DNA of 64,000 nucleotides from Lacisediminihabitans profunda (GCF_008040105.1 NZ_VRMG01000005.1:124001-188000); one strand, 5' to 3'; shown: positions 7,448 to 16,011, numbered from the stretch's first letter. Notes: a model not told the origin generated them from the sequence alone. Made by a program: numbers and translations.

Positions 7448-8782
7448 ATGCCCCAGTCCCCGCGATCGACCTACGGCTCCCCCTCCGCGGGAGACCCCTA
7501 CCTGCCGACGAGCGGCAACAGCGGCTTCGTGGTTGAGCACTACGACCTCGACCTCGACTACCGGGTCAGCACCAATCGCCTCGTGGCGACCGCGGTCATC
7601 TCGGCCAGAGCGAGCCAGGCGCTCGAGCGGTTCAGCCTCGACTTCGCCGGCCTCGTGGTCGACCGGATCACGGTGGCGGGCGAGCGCCCGCGCAAGGTCT
7701 CCCAGACGGCCCGCAAGCTCGTGATCACACCCGCGGTGCCGCTGGTCGACGGCGAGCCATTCGAGGTGGTGGTTCGCTATCGCGGCAGCCCGCATCCGAT
7801 CCGCAGCCAATGGGGGGAGATCGGCTGGGAGGAGCTCGCCGACGGCGTGCTCGTGGCCAGCCAGCCGTCCGGGGCGTCGTCGTGGTTCCCCTGCAACGAC
7901 CACCCGAGCGACAAGGCGACGCTCACCCTCGCGGTGGCCTGCGAGTCGTCGTACGCCGTGGTCTCCAACGGGACCCCCGTGTCGCAGACCACGCGTTCCG
8001 GACGCACCCGGTGGCTGTTCGCGGCCACCGAGCCGATGGCGACCTACCTCGCGACGGTGCAGATCGGTCGCTACCGCACGCTCGACGTGCTCGCGGCGCC
8101 GGTGCCGACTCGCATCCACTTCCCCCCGCAGCTCGCCCGGAACGTGGCGACGGATTTCGAGCGTCTGGGCGAGATGATCGACCTGTTCTCTAGGCTGTTC
8201 GGGCCGTACCCGTTCGAGACCTACTCGGTGATCGTGACCCCGGACGAGCTGGAGATCCCGCTCGAGGCCCACCGCACCGCGGTGTTCGGCCGCAATCATG
8301 TGGACGGGGCGCACGGCAGCGACCGCCTGATCGCCCACGAGCTGGCGCACCAGTGGTTCGGCAACAGCCTCACCGCCGGCGCCTGGCGCGACATCTGGCT
8401 GCACGAGGGCTTCGCCTGCTACGCGGAGTGGTTGTGGGCGGAGGCGAGCGGCGGGGCGACGGCCGAGCAGAGCGCCCGGGAGGCGTGGGACCGTCTCGAC
8501 GTGCTGCCGAAGAACATCGAGATCGGCGACCCCGGCCCGCGGGCCATGTTCGACGATCGGGTCTACAAGCGCGGAGCCCTTGCGCTGCACGAGCTCCGGG
8601 GGCACCTCGGCGACGACGCGTTCTTCTCGGCGCTCCGCGGCTACACCCTTGCCTTCCGGTGGAGCACGGTCACCCCACAGGACTTCTCCGCGTTCGTCGC
8701 GGCATCGGGCGGCCAGGCCGTCGACGACATCCTGCGACGGTGGGTGTACTCCCGGCCGCTCCCGGCGCTGACCGCGGTCTGA
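7448..8782 (+). CDS. M1-family zinc metallopeptidase (short form)
   Basis: 444 residues, ATG at 7448, 8 nt after the synthetase stop, so probably one transcript. Residues 20-210 form the N-terminal beta-saddle typical of M1 enzymes (EHYDLDLDYRV start). The catalytic domain has the gluzincin site HELAH (H297, E298, H301) with the third ligand E320 in LHEGFACY, exactly the HExxH-x18-E spacing, and a C-terminal helical part. It lacks the large ERAP-like C-terminal domain of long M1 aminopeptidases, and no signal peptide is evident. The expected activity is aminopeptidase. Next to a homopoly-amino-acid synthetase, a role in trimming or degrading the polymer, or in self-protection, is a reasonable inference. 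Confidence 0.88.
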   Translation: MPQSPRSTYGSPSAGDPYLPTSGNSGFVVEHYDLDLDYRVSTNRLVATAVISARASQALERFSLDFAGLVVDRITVAGERPRKVSQTARKLVITPAVPLVDGEPFEVVVRYRGSPHPIRSQWGEIGWEELADGVLVASQPSGASSWFPCNDHPSDKATLTLAVACESSYAVVSNGTPVSQTTRSGRTRWLFAATEPMATYLATVQIGRYRTLDVLAAPVPTRIHFPPQLARNVATDFERLGEMIDLFSRLFGPYPFETYSVIVTPDELEIPLEAHRTAVFGRNHVDGAHGSDRLIAHELAHQWFGNSLTAGAWRDIWLHEGFACYAEWLWAEASGGATAEQSAREAWDRLDVLPKNIEIGDPGPRAMFDDRVYKRGALALHELRGHLGDDAFFSALRGYTLAFRWSTVTPQDFSAFVAASGGQAVDDILRRWVYSRPLPALTAV

Positions 8783-8802
8783 CCGGGCCGGCTGCCGAAC
8801 GG

Positions 8803-9501
8803 CTAGAGGCGGATGAACTCCGGGTTGCCCCAGATGGGACGGTGCGACACGTCCTTGCCGGGCTTCGGCGCGTCGACGATGCCGCCGTTGCCGTCGTAGA
8901 TGCCGATGTGCTGGTGCGGGTAGTAGACGAGGTCGCCGGCCACGGCCTCGGAGCGCGGAATCACCGTGCCCTGGGCCGCCTCGGCCACGGCGTTGCCGGT
9001 GAGATGAACGCCGAACTGCGCGTAGACGTAGCGCACGAAGGTGTCACAGGTGAAGCCGGTGCTCGGGGAGTTGCCGCCCATGATGTACGGCACCATGCCC
9101 ACGAACTGCATAGCGTACTGCACGACGGCCGGTCCGCCGCCCTGGAGATCCGGCGGGTTGATGTACATGTTCGCGCCCACCGAGAGCGGCGTCGCCGGCA
9201 GGGCGCCGCCGCCGTAGACGCCGAGCGCGATCCGAGTCGCCGCGTAGTAGACGCTCGACTTGTCGCGAACCACGTCGTCGGTCTCGACCGTGCTGCTCAC
9301 CGTGAGGCGCTGCGACCGGGCGATCATCGACGAGACCTGCGAGTCGGCGTCCGTCGCCGAAGCCGAGACGGCGGGGATGGCCATCGTCGCCGCCAGACCG
9401 AGGGCCACGACCATCGCGGTGCCGGTGGCGGCGGCTCGTCTCAGGGAGAGGATGGGACGTCGGGTGCGGGGGGCCGAGTGCCTGCCGAGGTGAGAAGCCA
9501 A
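8803..9501 (-). CDS. Secreted NlpC/P60 (C40) family peptidase
   Basis: 232 residues if it starts at the TTG at 9501; the frame stays open upstream but the composition is unconvincing there. N-terminus basic (RHSAPRTRRPILSLRRAA), then a hydrophobic signal core (GTAMVVALGLAATMAIPA). The C-terminal domain has the C40 layout: Cys in GFTCDTFVRYVY, then DLVYYPHQHIGIY with the catalytic His. It is expected to hydrolyse peptidoglycan stem peptides outside the membrane. The upstream sequence has two GTnAC repeats 11 bp apart (see 9529-9545). It diverges from the aminotransferase gene across about 100 bp. Confidence 0.85.
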   Translation of the reverse strand: MASHLGRHSAPRTRRPILSLRRAAATGTAMVVALGLAATMAIPAVSASATDADSQVSSMIARSQRLTVSSTVETDDVVRDKSSVYYAATRIALGVYGGGALPATPLSVGANMYINPPDLQGGGPAVVQYAMQFVGMVPYIMGGNSPSTGFTCDTFVRYVYAQFGVHLTGNAVAEAAQGTVIPRSEAVAGDLVYYPHQHIGIYDGNGGIVDAPKPGKDVSHRPIWGNPEFIRL

Positions 9502-9528
9502 GATCCGTGAAGTTCCATATCGCGTTGC

Positions 9529-9545
9529 GTTACCAGAATGTGACC
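9529..9545 (-). promoter_or_regulatory. GGTCAC-N5-GGTAAC direct repeat upstream of the C40 peptidase
   Basis: Read toward the C40 gene, GGTCAC and GGTAAC are direct repeats with an 11-bp period, a spacing usual for OmpR-family regulators. Resembles GTnAC repeats reported for MtrA. Binding is inference. Confidence 0.4.
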
Positions 9546-9591
9546 TTGGGGAGCCTACCCCACGCGACTGGGATCGCGCCGATCCACGCGC

Positions 9592-9597
9592 TAGTTT
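9592..9597 (+). promoter_or_regulatory. -10 element TAGTTT for a leaderless aminotransferase mRNA
   Basis: TAGTTT is followed by exactly 6 nt and then the GTG start at 9604, so transcription would begin at or next to the start codon. There is no Shine-Dalgarno. The same layout recurs at many genes in this window. Confidence 0.5.
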
Positions 9598-9603
9598 TGA
9601 CAG

Positions 9604-10833
9604 GTGAGCGAAACACGAACAGACCTTCAGCGCCAGTACGACACCCTCCGCGCGCGCAACCTCGGCCTCGATCTCACCCGTGGCAAGCCGTCGCCCGAGC
9701 AGCTCGACCTGTCGAACGCGCTCCTGTCCCTCCCGGGAGAGCACGACTACCGTGACGCGAGCGGCACCGACCTGCGCAACTACGGCGGCGCGGACGGCCT
9801 GACCGAGCTGCGCGAGATCTTCGCCGAACTCCTCGCCGTCCCGGTCGCCCAGCTGCTCGCCCTCGGCAATGCGAGCCTCGCCGTGATGCACGACTCGGTC
9901 GTCGACGCCCTCCTGCACGGCGTGCCGGGTGGCAGCGGCCCCTGGCGCGACGTTCAGGACCTGGCGTTTCTCTGCCCGGTTCCCGGCTACGACCGGCACT
10001 TCAGCATCTGCGAGTCGCTCGGCATCCGCATGATCCCCGTGCCGTTCGTGAACGGCCGACTCGACCTAGACACTATCGCTCGCCTGGTAGCCGAGGACCC
10101 GGCGATCCGGGGGATGTGGTGCGTTCCGATGTACTCGAACCCCACCGGACTCGTCTACACGGTGGAGGAGGTCGAGGCGCTCGTCGGCATGCCGACCGCC
10201 GCGCCGGACTTCCGCCTCTTCTGGGACAACGCGTATGCCGTGCACCACCTCACCGACGACGAGCCGCCGGTGATCGACGTTCTCGGCGCCGCGGCGACGG
10301 CCGGGCATCCCGACCGTCCACTCGTCTTCGCCTCGACCTCCAAGATCACCCTGCCCGGCGCCGGCGTCGCCTTCCTCGGCGGTTCGGCAGACAACATCGC
10401 CTGGTTCCGCCGGCACAGCGCGGCCCAGACCATCGGGCCGGACAAGATCAACCAGCTGCGGCACGTGCGGCTGTTGAAGAGCGCGGATGGCGTGCGCCGT
10501 CACATGCGCGCCCACCGGGCCATCGTCGAGCCCCGCTTCGCCGCCGTGCTCGCCATCCTGGAGAGGCGCCTCACCGGGGTGGCGACCTGGTCGCGCCCCG
10601 CCGGGGGCTACTTCATCAGCCTCGACGTCGCGCCGGGAACCGCCGCCGCCGCCATCGCCCTCGCGAAGGAGGCCGGCATCGCGGTGACCCCGGCCGGGTC
10701 GACCTGGCCGCATCGCAACGACCTGGTCGACTCCAACATCCGCATCGCCCCGACCTTCCCCTCGATCGAGGAGCTCGAGGCGGCCATCGACGCCCTGTGC
10801 ACCTGCGTGCTGCTCGCCTCGGCGGTCGACTGA
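9604..10833 (+). CDS. PLP-dependent aminotransferase, AspAT class Ic type
   Basis: 409 residues, GTG at 9604, leaderless layout. Fold type I aminotransferase: YGGADGLTELREIFAELL near the N-terminus, SNPTG (YSNPTGLVYT) for the cofactor ring and substrate, a DNAYAVHHL Asp/Tyr pair, and the Schiff-base Lys in STSKITLPGAG. Sequence features such as LDLTRGKPSPEQLDLS match the actinobacterial class of which mycobacterial Rv3722c, shown to be the main aspartate aminotransferase, is a member. Likely reaction: aspartate/glutamate-2-oxo-acid transamination in nitrogen distribution. Residue-level substrate choice was not worked out. Confidence 0.85.
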   Translation: MSETRTDLQRQYDTLRARNLGLDLTRGKPSPEQLDLSNALLSLPGEHDYRDASGTDLRNYGGADGLTELREIFAELLAVPVAQLLALGNASLAVMHDSVVDALLHGVPGGSGPWRDVQDLAFLCPVPGYDRHFSICESLGIRMIPVPFVNGRLDLDTIARLVAEDPAIRGMWCVPMYSNPTGLVYTVEEVEALVGMPTAAPDFRLFWDNAYAVHHLTDDEPPVIDVLGAAATAGHPDRPLVFASTSKITLPGAGVAFLGGSADNIAWFRRHSAAQTIGPDKINQLRHVRLLKSADGVRRHMRAHRAIVEPRFAAVLAILERRLTGVATWSRPAGGYFISLDVAPGTAAAAIALAKEAGIAVTPAGSTWPHRNDLVDSNIRIAPTFPSIEELEAAIDALCTCVLLASAVD

Positions 10834-10930
10834 GGCTCGCGACGCTCATCGCGGCCGATTCCTGCAGCGCGGAAGCGAAACTCCCCCGCATCTCCCCGGC
10901 TTTGACGGGTTGCACGCTTAAGGTATCGGT

Positions 10931-13900
10931 GTGTGGCGTGCTAATAGACCTCAGGACGATCTTTTCGACGAGCCTGGCGATGACCGCGCCCGCGTGGAGT
11001 TGCAAGTGACCGCCCCTCATGCCCTGACCTTCGGTGACCCGAACTACGTGCTCGCCAATGTCGCCGAGCCCGTCTGGCACGAGTGGCGCAGCCAACTCGC
11101 GACGGTGGGCGGCTCGTCGCCGCTGCTGCACTTCGTGGATTCGCCCCGCACCCGCATAGAGCTCGGGGCGACCCATCCCGGCGGACTCGCCCAGTTCATC
11201 ACCGGCAAGAGCACCCTGCTCTCGAGCCTCATCCGCGACGATGTCGCCCTGCGCGCGGCCAAGCTCGCTGCCGGGGAGATCGCAGCGAAGGGCCTCGAAC
11301 TCGCCACGGCCCGAGGCATCGACTCCATCCACCTGGGCATCGGAATCGCCGACTGGCAGCACGGTGGCGTCGAATACCGTGCTCCGATCCTGCTGCGTCC
11401 GCTCGCCATCCGGCGTTACGGCAGCGACTTCGAGGTGAAGCTCAAGGGGGCGCCGTTCCTGAACCCGGCGCTCGCGAAGGCCCTCGCGGAGCAGTTCCAG
11501 ATCGAACTCGACACCGGCGCCTTCGTGGCGCTCGCCGAGGAAGACGGATCGTTCAAGCCGAACCCGGTGATCGACCGGCTGCGCGGCCTGACCTCCCACC
11601 TCGACTGGTTCAACGTGCAGCCGCGACTCGTGGTCTCGTCATTCGCCGACGTGGGCACCGCGATGGTGGAGGATGCCGCCGATCTCGAGCACCCCATCCT
11701 CGACGCGCTCGCCGGCAATCCCTCGGCGAAGTGGACGATCGAGGAGAGTTACGCCCCGGTCGAACCGCAGAATTCCGACCAACGCACCCCGGAGACGGAC
11801 ACCCTTCTGCTCGACGCGGATGCGGAGCAGGAGAACGTGATCGCCCAGATCGCGGCCGGCAACTCCGTGGTCGTGAAGACGCTCCCCGGCACCGGAGCCA
11901 CCCAGACCATCGTCAACGCGCTCGGTTGCCTCGTGAGCCAGAACAAGCGGGTGCTGGTCGTCAGCGCTCGCCGCTCGTCCCTCACCGGCATCGCCCAGCG
12001 CCTCGGCGACATCGGCCTCGCGGGAATCGCGGTGTCTCCGGCCACCCTGCGTCGCGACCTCATCCGCTCGATCGGCCGAAACGAGAAGGCGAAGGCGCCC
12101 CAGGTCGGGGAGGTGGATGACGCCCTCGTGCGCCTGCGCAAGGTTCTGCTCGATTACCGCGGTGCCGTCGCCCGCCGCGACCCCGCGCTTCGGGTGTCCG
12201 TGCTGGACTGCCTCACCGAGCTCTCCCGGCTCGCGCTCCTGCCGACGCCTCCCGCGACGACGGCCCGCCTCTCCCGCCCGTCGGTCGAGCTGATGGCGGA
12301 CGACCGCTCGCGCGCCGCGATCGCCATGGTCGAGGCGGCAACGCTCGGCGAGTTCAAGTACGGCCCGGGTGATTCGCCCTGGTACGGCGCGACCTTCTCC
12401 TCGAGCGAGTCGGCCACCCGCGCTCACGGCATCGCGCAGCAGCTGCACCACACCGAACTGCCGCGCCTGCTCGAGCGCGCCAACGAACTCATCTCCGGCA
12501 CCCGGATGCGGCCCTTCGAGTCGATCAACGAGTTGGGCGTCTACCTGCGCCTGCTCACCGACATCCGGGACACCCTCGACAAGTTCCAGCCGGTGGTCTT
12601 CGATCGTTCGCTCAGCGAGCTCATCGCGGCCACGTCATCCCGCAAGGACTCTCCGGAGATGTCCGGCGCGAACCGGCGACGGCTCAAGCGGCTCGCCCGC
12701 GAATACGTGCGCCCCGGCGTGCACGTGGGCGACCTCAACGAGGCCCTCGTGCGCATCCAGCAGCAGCGCATCCTGTGGCAGCGATTCGTCGCCGCCGGGG
12801 TCACCCCCGAGGTTCCGGTCGGAATCGCCGACGTGCAGGTGGCCTACCAGCAGGTGGCGCAGGACCTCACCTTCCTCGACGAGCCGCTCGGCGCGGTGAC
12901 GCGCGAGACGCAACTCGTGTATCTGCCCATCCACGTTCTCGTCGAACGAGTCGCCGGACTCGCCGCCGACTCCGACGTGCTGCACAACCTGCAGGAGCGG
13001 GCGCACCTGCGCACCACGCTTCGCGACCTCCAGCTCGACCCTCTGCTCGAGGATCTCGCCTCCCGGCATGTGCCGGAGGAGCAGGTCGCGGCCGAGCTCG
13101 AACTCGCCTGGTGGCAGTCGGCCCTCGAGTCCCTCCTCGAGACCGATCGCGCACTGCTCAATGCCAACACCTCTGTGCTCGACCGGCTCGAGGCCGACTT
13201 CCGGCTCGTCGATGAGGCGCACGCCGCCGGAAGCGCCCAGCTGCTGGCCTGGCAGCTCGCCGAGGGCTGGAGCATCGGCCTCGTCGACTGGCCGGACGAG
13301 GCCGCGGAGTTGAAGACCGTGCTTCGCACCGAGCGCATGGATGCCCGCGCGCTGCAGGAGGCCGCCCCGCACCTGTCGCGCACCGTCGCACCGGTCTGGC
13401 TCGCGTCGCCGTATGAGGTGGCGCAGATCACCGACGCCCTGCACTTCGACACCGTGATCCTCGTCGATGCCGGCGCCACCACGCTCGCCGAAAACGTCGC
13501 CGCGATCCGCCGCGGAAAGCAGACGGTGGCCTTCGGTGACCCGGTGACCCAGACCCCGGCGCCGTTCGACATCGCCCTGGGGGATGCCGAGGACGAGCAG
13601 GACGACGACGTCGCGGCCGCCCTCGACGAGCTTCACGCCGAGTCCGCGCTCGCCAGACTGGGAACGCTCCTGCCGACCCTGGCCCTCACCCGCAGCTATC
13701 GCGCCGGCGGCGAGGACCTCGCCGAACTCGTCAATCGCCGCTTCTATGCCGGCAAGATCGAGTCCTTCCCCTGGGCCGGAAGCTTCCTCGGCCACAACAG
13801 CATCCGGCTCGACTTCGTCGCGGACGGCTCGGGCATGCCCGATCCGGAATCCGGGGGAGTGGAGAGCGTGGACGCCGAGGTCAACCGCGCGGTGGAACTC

Positions 13901-14686
13901 GTGATCGAGCACGCCACGATCCGCCCGCACGAGTCGCTCATGATCATCACCGCGAGCGCGCGTCACGCCGTCCGGGTGCAGCAGGCCGTGCTCGCCGCGA
14001 CCGTCGGGCGTCCCGAGGTGAGCGAGTTCGTGCTCGGCGACCGGGCAGAACCCTTCGCCGTCATGACCATCGAACAGGCCGTGGCCCAGAGCCGCGACCG
14101 CGTCATCCTCTCGATCGGCTACGGCCGCACTCCGCACGGGCGCGTGCTGAGCGATTTCGGCGCCCTCGGGCGGCCCGGCGGCGAACGTCTTCTCGCCGTG
14201 GCGATGACGCGGGCACGCCGGTCCATGGTGATCGTGACCTGCTTCGAACCGCAGGACATCGACGAGGGCCGCATGCAGTACGGCGCGGTCGCCCTCGCCG
14301 AGATCCTCGCCGACGTGAGCGCGCGCAGCACGATCCAGCCGGTGCCGGACGACAGCGAGCCCATGCTCGTCGACCTGGCGCGCCGCCTGCAGGTGCGCGG
14401 GCTGCGGGTCGCGCTCGGCCATCGTGGCAAGCTCGGCCTCGTGGCGTCGCACCAGGGAATGTGCCTCACGATCGAGACAGACACCGTGCTTCAGGGTTCG
14501 AGCCTGCGCGAGTCGCTGCGCCTGCGCCCCGAGATGCTGCGTCGACTCGGCTGGCACTACCTCCGGGTGCACGCCTTCGAGCTCTTCAGCGAGCCGGATG
14601 CCGTCGCCGATCGGATCGTCACGATGCTCGGCCTCGACTCGGCGCCCAAGACCGAGCCGATCCCGATCGTCGCTGCGCGAGGCTGA
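10931..14686 (+). CDS. SF1-helicase-like protein with altered Walker A and B motifs
   Basis: 1251 residues. The GTG at 10931 stands 6 nt after TAAGGT (10919-10924), a leaderless layout; GTGs at 10994 and 11006 are alternatives. An N-terminal DUF4011-like region (HFVDSPRTRIELG, RPLAIRR) precedes an UvrD/Dna2-like core: LDADAEQENVI, then PGTGATQT where active relatives have PGTGKSQT, so the Walker A Lys is Ala323; VILVDAGA where relatives have DEAS, so the Walker B Glu is Ala847; GDPVTQTP (motif III), LTRSYRAGGEDL (IV), MTIEQAVAQSRDRVILS (V-like) and VAMTRARRSMVIV (VI). The fold is retained but the ATP-hydrolysing residues are not. Probably a non-catalytic, nucleic-acid-binding scaffold (inference). 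A small basic gene follows 3 nt later. Confidence 0.75.
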   Translation: MWRANRPQDDLFDEPGDDRARVELQVTAPHALTFGDPNYVLANVAEPVWHEWRSQLATVGGSSPLLHFVDSPRTRIELGATHPGGLAQFITGKSTLLSSLIRDDVALRAAKLAAGEIAAKGLELATARGIDSIHLGIGIADWQHGGVEYRAPILLRPLAIRRYGSDFEVKLKGAPFLNPALAKALAEQFQIELDTGAFVALAEEDGSFKPNPVIDRLRGLTSHLDWFNVQPRLVVSSFADVGTAMVEDAADLEHPILDALAGNPSAKWTIEESYAPVEPQNSDQRTPETDTLLLDADAEQENVIAQIAAGNSVVVKTLPGTGATQTIVNALGCLVSQNKRVLVVSARRSSLTGIAQRLGDIGLAGIAVSPATLRRDLIRSIGRNEKAKAPQVGEVDDALVRLRKVLLDYRGAVARRDPALRVSVLDCLTELSRLALLPTPPATTARLSRPSVELMADDRSRAAIAMVEAATLGEFKYGPGDSPWYGATFSSSESATRAHGIAQQLHHTELPRLLERANELISGTRMRPFESINELGVYLRLLTDIRDTLDKFQPVVFDRSLSELIAATSSRKDSPEMSGANRRRLKRLAREYVRPGVHVGDLNEALVRIQQQRILWQRFVAAGVTPEVPVGIADVQVAYQQVAQDLTFLDEPLGAVTRETQLVYLPIHVLVERVAGLAADSDVLHNLQERAHLRTTLRDLQLDPLLEDLASRHVPEEQVAAELELAWWQSALESLLETDRALLNANTSVLDRLEADFRLVDEAHAAGSAQLLAWQLAEGWSIGLVDWPDEAAELKTVLRTERMDARALQEAAPHLSRTVAPVWLASPYEVAQITDALHFDTVILVDAGATTLAENVAAIRRGKQTVAFGDPVTQTPAPFDIALGDAEDEQDDDVAAALDELHAESALARLGTLLPTLALTRSYRAGGEDLAELVNRRFYAGKIESFPWAGSFLGHNSIRLDFVADGSGMPDPESGGVESVDAEVNRAVELVIEHATIRPHESLMIITASARHAVRVQQAVLAATVGRPEVSEFVLGDRAEPFAVMTIEQAVAQSRDRVILSIGYGRTPHGRVLSDFGALGRPGGERLLAVAMTRARRSMVIVTCFEPQDIDEGRMQYGAVALAEILADVSARSTIQPVPDDSEPMLVDLARRLQVRGLRVALGHRGKLGLVASHQGMCLTIETDTVLQGSSLRESLRLRPEMLRRLGWHYLRVHAFELFSEPDAVADRIVTMLGLDSAPKTEPIPIVAARG

Positions 14687-14689
14687 CCC

Positions 14690-14890
14690 GTGCCCGACGT
14701 GACTGGCGCCTCGTCAAACGCTGCCGATGGCACCGAGCCCGCACAGGGCAAGCCGGCGCGCAAGCGACGCCGGGTCACCACCTCGCCGGTTCCCGGCGCG
14801 GACCCCAGCCCGCCGAGCGAGCCGCAGCGTCACGCCGAGGGCGAGAACGACGAGCGCCTGAAGGTGGACAAGCCGCCGCACTGGGGCTGA
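14690..14890 (+). CDS. Small basic/acidic conserved protein
   Basis: 66 residues, GTG at 14690, three nt after the helicase-like gene, so in the same transcript. Low complexity: a Lys/Arg cluster (KPARKRRRV) in the middle, Pro-rich stretch, and a C-terminal NDERLKVDKPPHWG that looks conserved across related actinobacteria. No domain recognised. It may be disordered and could work with the upstream protein, judging only from coupling. Confidence 0.65.
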   Translation: MPDVTGASSNAADGTEPAQGKPARKRRRVTTSPVPGADPSPPSEPQRHAEGENDERLKVDKPPHWG

Positions 14891-14944
14891 GGAGGCCCGG
14901 CTCGGCATCCCACTCGGCTCGGCTTTGCCCCCCTCCATCCCACT

Positions 14945-15142
14945 CAACCGTCAGTAACTGTCGGCTGGGGCCTGCCGGCGAGCAGTTGGTGACGGTTGAG
15001 TGGGGTTGAGTGGGGTTGGGCGGGGTTGAGTGGGGTTGGTGTCTACTCGTCCGTCAGTAACTGTCGGCTGGGGCCTGCCGCCGAGCAGTTGGTGACGGTT
15101 GAGTGGGGGTTGAGTGGGGTTGGGTGGGCCGGTGTCTGCTCG
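14945..15142. repeat. Two tandem copies of a hairpin plus G-rich repeat unit
   Basis: Unit 1 (from 14948) and unit 2 (from 15051) are near-identical and 103 bp apart. Each begins CCGTCAGTAACTGTCGG, has the inverted partner CAGTTGGTGACGGTTG about 20 nt on (14 of 16 bases pair in unit 1), then runs of GTTGAGTGGG-type 10-mers, and ends GGTGTCT(A/G)CTCG. The tail at 15001-15036 holds four G4 runs (GGGG) split by short spacers. It sits between two converging genes. REP-like in character; no transposase is nearby. Confidence 0.85.
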
Positions 15143-15164
15143 ACCGGCGGCGCGGCGAGCCGGG

Positions 15165-15611
15165 CTACTCGGTGGGCTGCGAGTGCGCGCCGCTCGACAC
15201 CGGACTCTTGGCGAGCAGGTCGCGAATCTCGCCGAGAAGCTCGAGCTCGGTGGGCGGAACTTCCTCGTCGGCGGTCGGCTCCTCCTGCTTCTTGCGGAAG
15301 GACACGCGCTTGAGGTAGTTGATCGGCACGATGAGGGCGAAATAGACCACGATCGCCACCAGCAGGAACTGGATGACGGCCGCGATGACCGCACCGAAGT
15401 ACATTGTGGCCGTGCCGCCGTCGGCGGTCGGGATCGTGACCGGCAGGGCCTTCTCGAGCGACTTGGCGTTGAAGAGCGCGCCTATCGCCGGGTTGAAGAC
15501 GCTGTTGACGATCGCGTTGACGATGCCGGTGAACGCGGCGCCGATGACGACGGCGACGGCGAGATCGATGACGTTTCCGCGCAGAATGAACTCTCTGAAA
15601 CCCTTGAGCAT
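15165..15611 (-). CDS. mscL: Large-conductance mechanosensitive channel
   Basis: 148 residues, ATG at 15611 with GGGGG upstream. The N-terminus MLKGFREFILRGNVIDLAVAVVIGAAF is the classic MscL start: amphipathic S1 helix then TM1 with the gate region. A periplasmic loop (residues about 45-70, with LPVTIPTADG) leads to TM2 (VIAAVIQFLLVAIVVYFALIV) and a charged cytoplasmic helix (LLGEIRDLLAK). It opens on membrane tension in hypo-osmotic shock. The linker after TM2 (RKKQEEPTADEEVPPTE) is acidic and slightly long. The FmdB-like gene lies directly upstream and they may be cotranscribed. Confidence 0.95.
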   Translation of the reverse strand: MLKGFREFILRGNVIDLAVAVVIGAAFTGIVNAIVNSVFNPAIGALFNAKSLEKALPVTIPTADGGTATMYFGAVIAAVIQFLLVAIVVYFALIVPINYLKRVSFRKKQEEPTADEEVPPTELELLGEIRDLLAKSPVSSGAHSQPTE

Positions 15612-15640
15612 TGCGTGGCCCCCTTCAGCGACGTGCTGGA

Positions 15641-15973
15641 CTAGTTGGCGCTTGAGGATACCGCGGCCGGGGCTTTTGCCGGCGCTGGCGGGGCCGAGTC
15701 CGGCTTCGATTTCGGCTCGGACTTGGTGTCGGACTTCGTCGCCGAACCGCCGGAGGACTCGCCGGATGCCCCCTTGGAGGCGGACTTGGCATCCGCCCGG
15801 GCATCGTTGCGATAGAAGCCGGTGCCGTTGAAGGTCACTCCGATCGAGTTGAAGACCTTGCGCAGTTGCGGTTCGTGGCAGTGGGGGCACACGGTGAGCG
15901 AGTCGTCGGTGAACGACTGGTACTGGTCGAAGGCGTGGTCGCAGCTCGCGCAGCGATACGAATAGGTGGGCAC
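15641..15973 (-). CDS. FmdB-family zinc-ribbon protein
   Basis: 110 residues, GTG at 15973 with GGAGG about 6 nt upstream. N-terminal zinc ribbon MPTYSYRCASCDHAF..CPHC (two CxxC pairs, residues about 8-11 and 29-32) as in FmdB/regulatory-protein family members. After residue 50 the sequence becomes a low-complexity Ser/Lys/Ala/Pro tail, likely disordered. The biochemical role is unknown; the family name comes from a formamidase operon. It is followed by mscL and preceded by the 5-FTHF cyclo-ligase gene, an order common in actinobacteria. Confidence 0.88.
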   Translation of the reverse strand: MPTYSYRCASCDHAFDQYQSFTDDSLTVCPHCHEPQLRKVFNSIGVTFNGTGFYRNDARADAKSASKGASGESSGGSATKSDTKSEPKSKPDSAPPAPAKAPAAVSSSAN

Positions 15974-16011
15974 GCGGTCCTCCGTGCGGTAAGCGGTACT
16001 GGGGGTGAAAG

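Noticed and set aside
12635-14572. Minus-strand ORF (645 codons) opposite the helicase-like gene
   Set aside because: Composition typical of antisense frames; the plus-strand helicase motifs explain the region.
15001-15130. CRISPR array
   Set aside because: Short G-rich 10-mers without unique spacers of equal length and no cas genes nearby.
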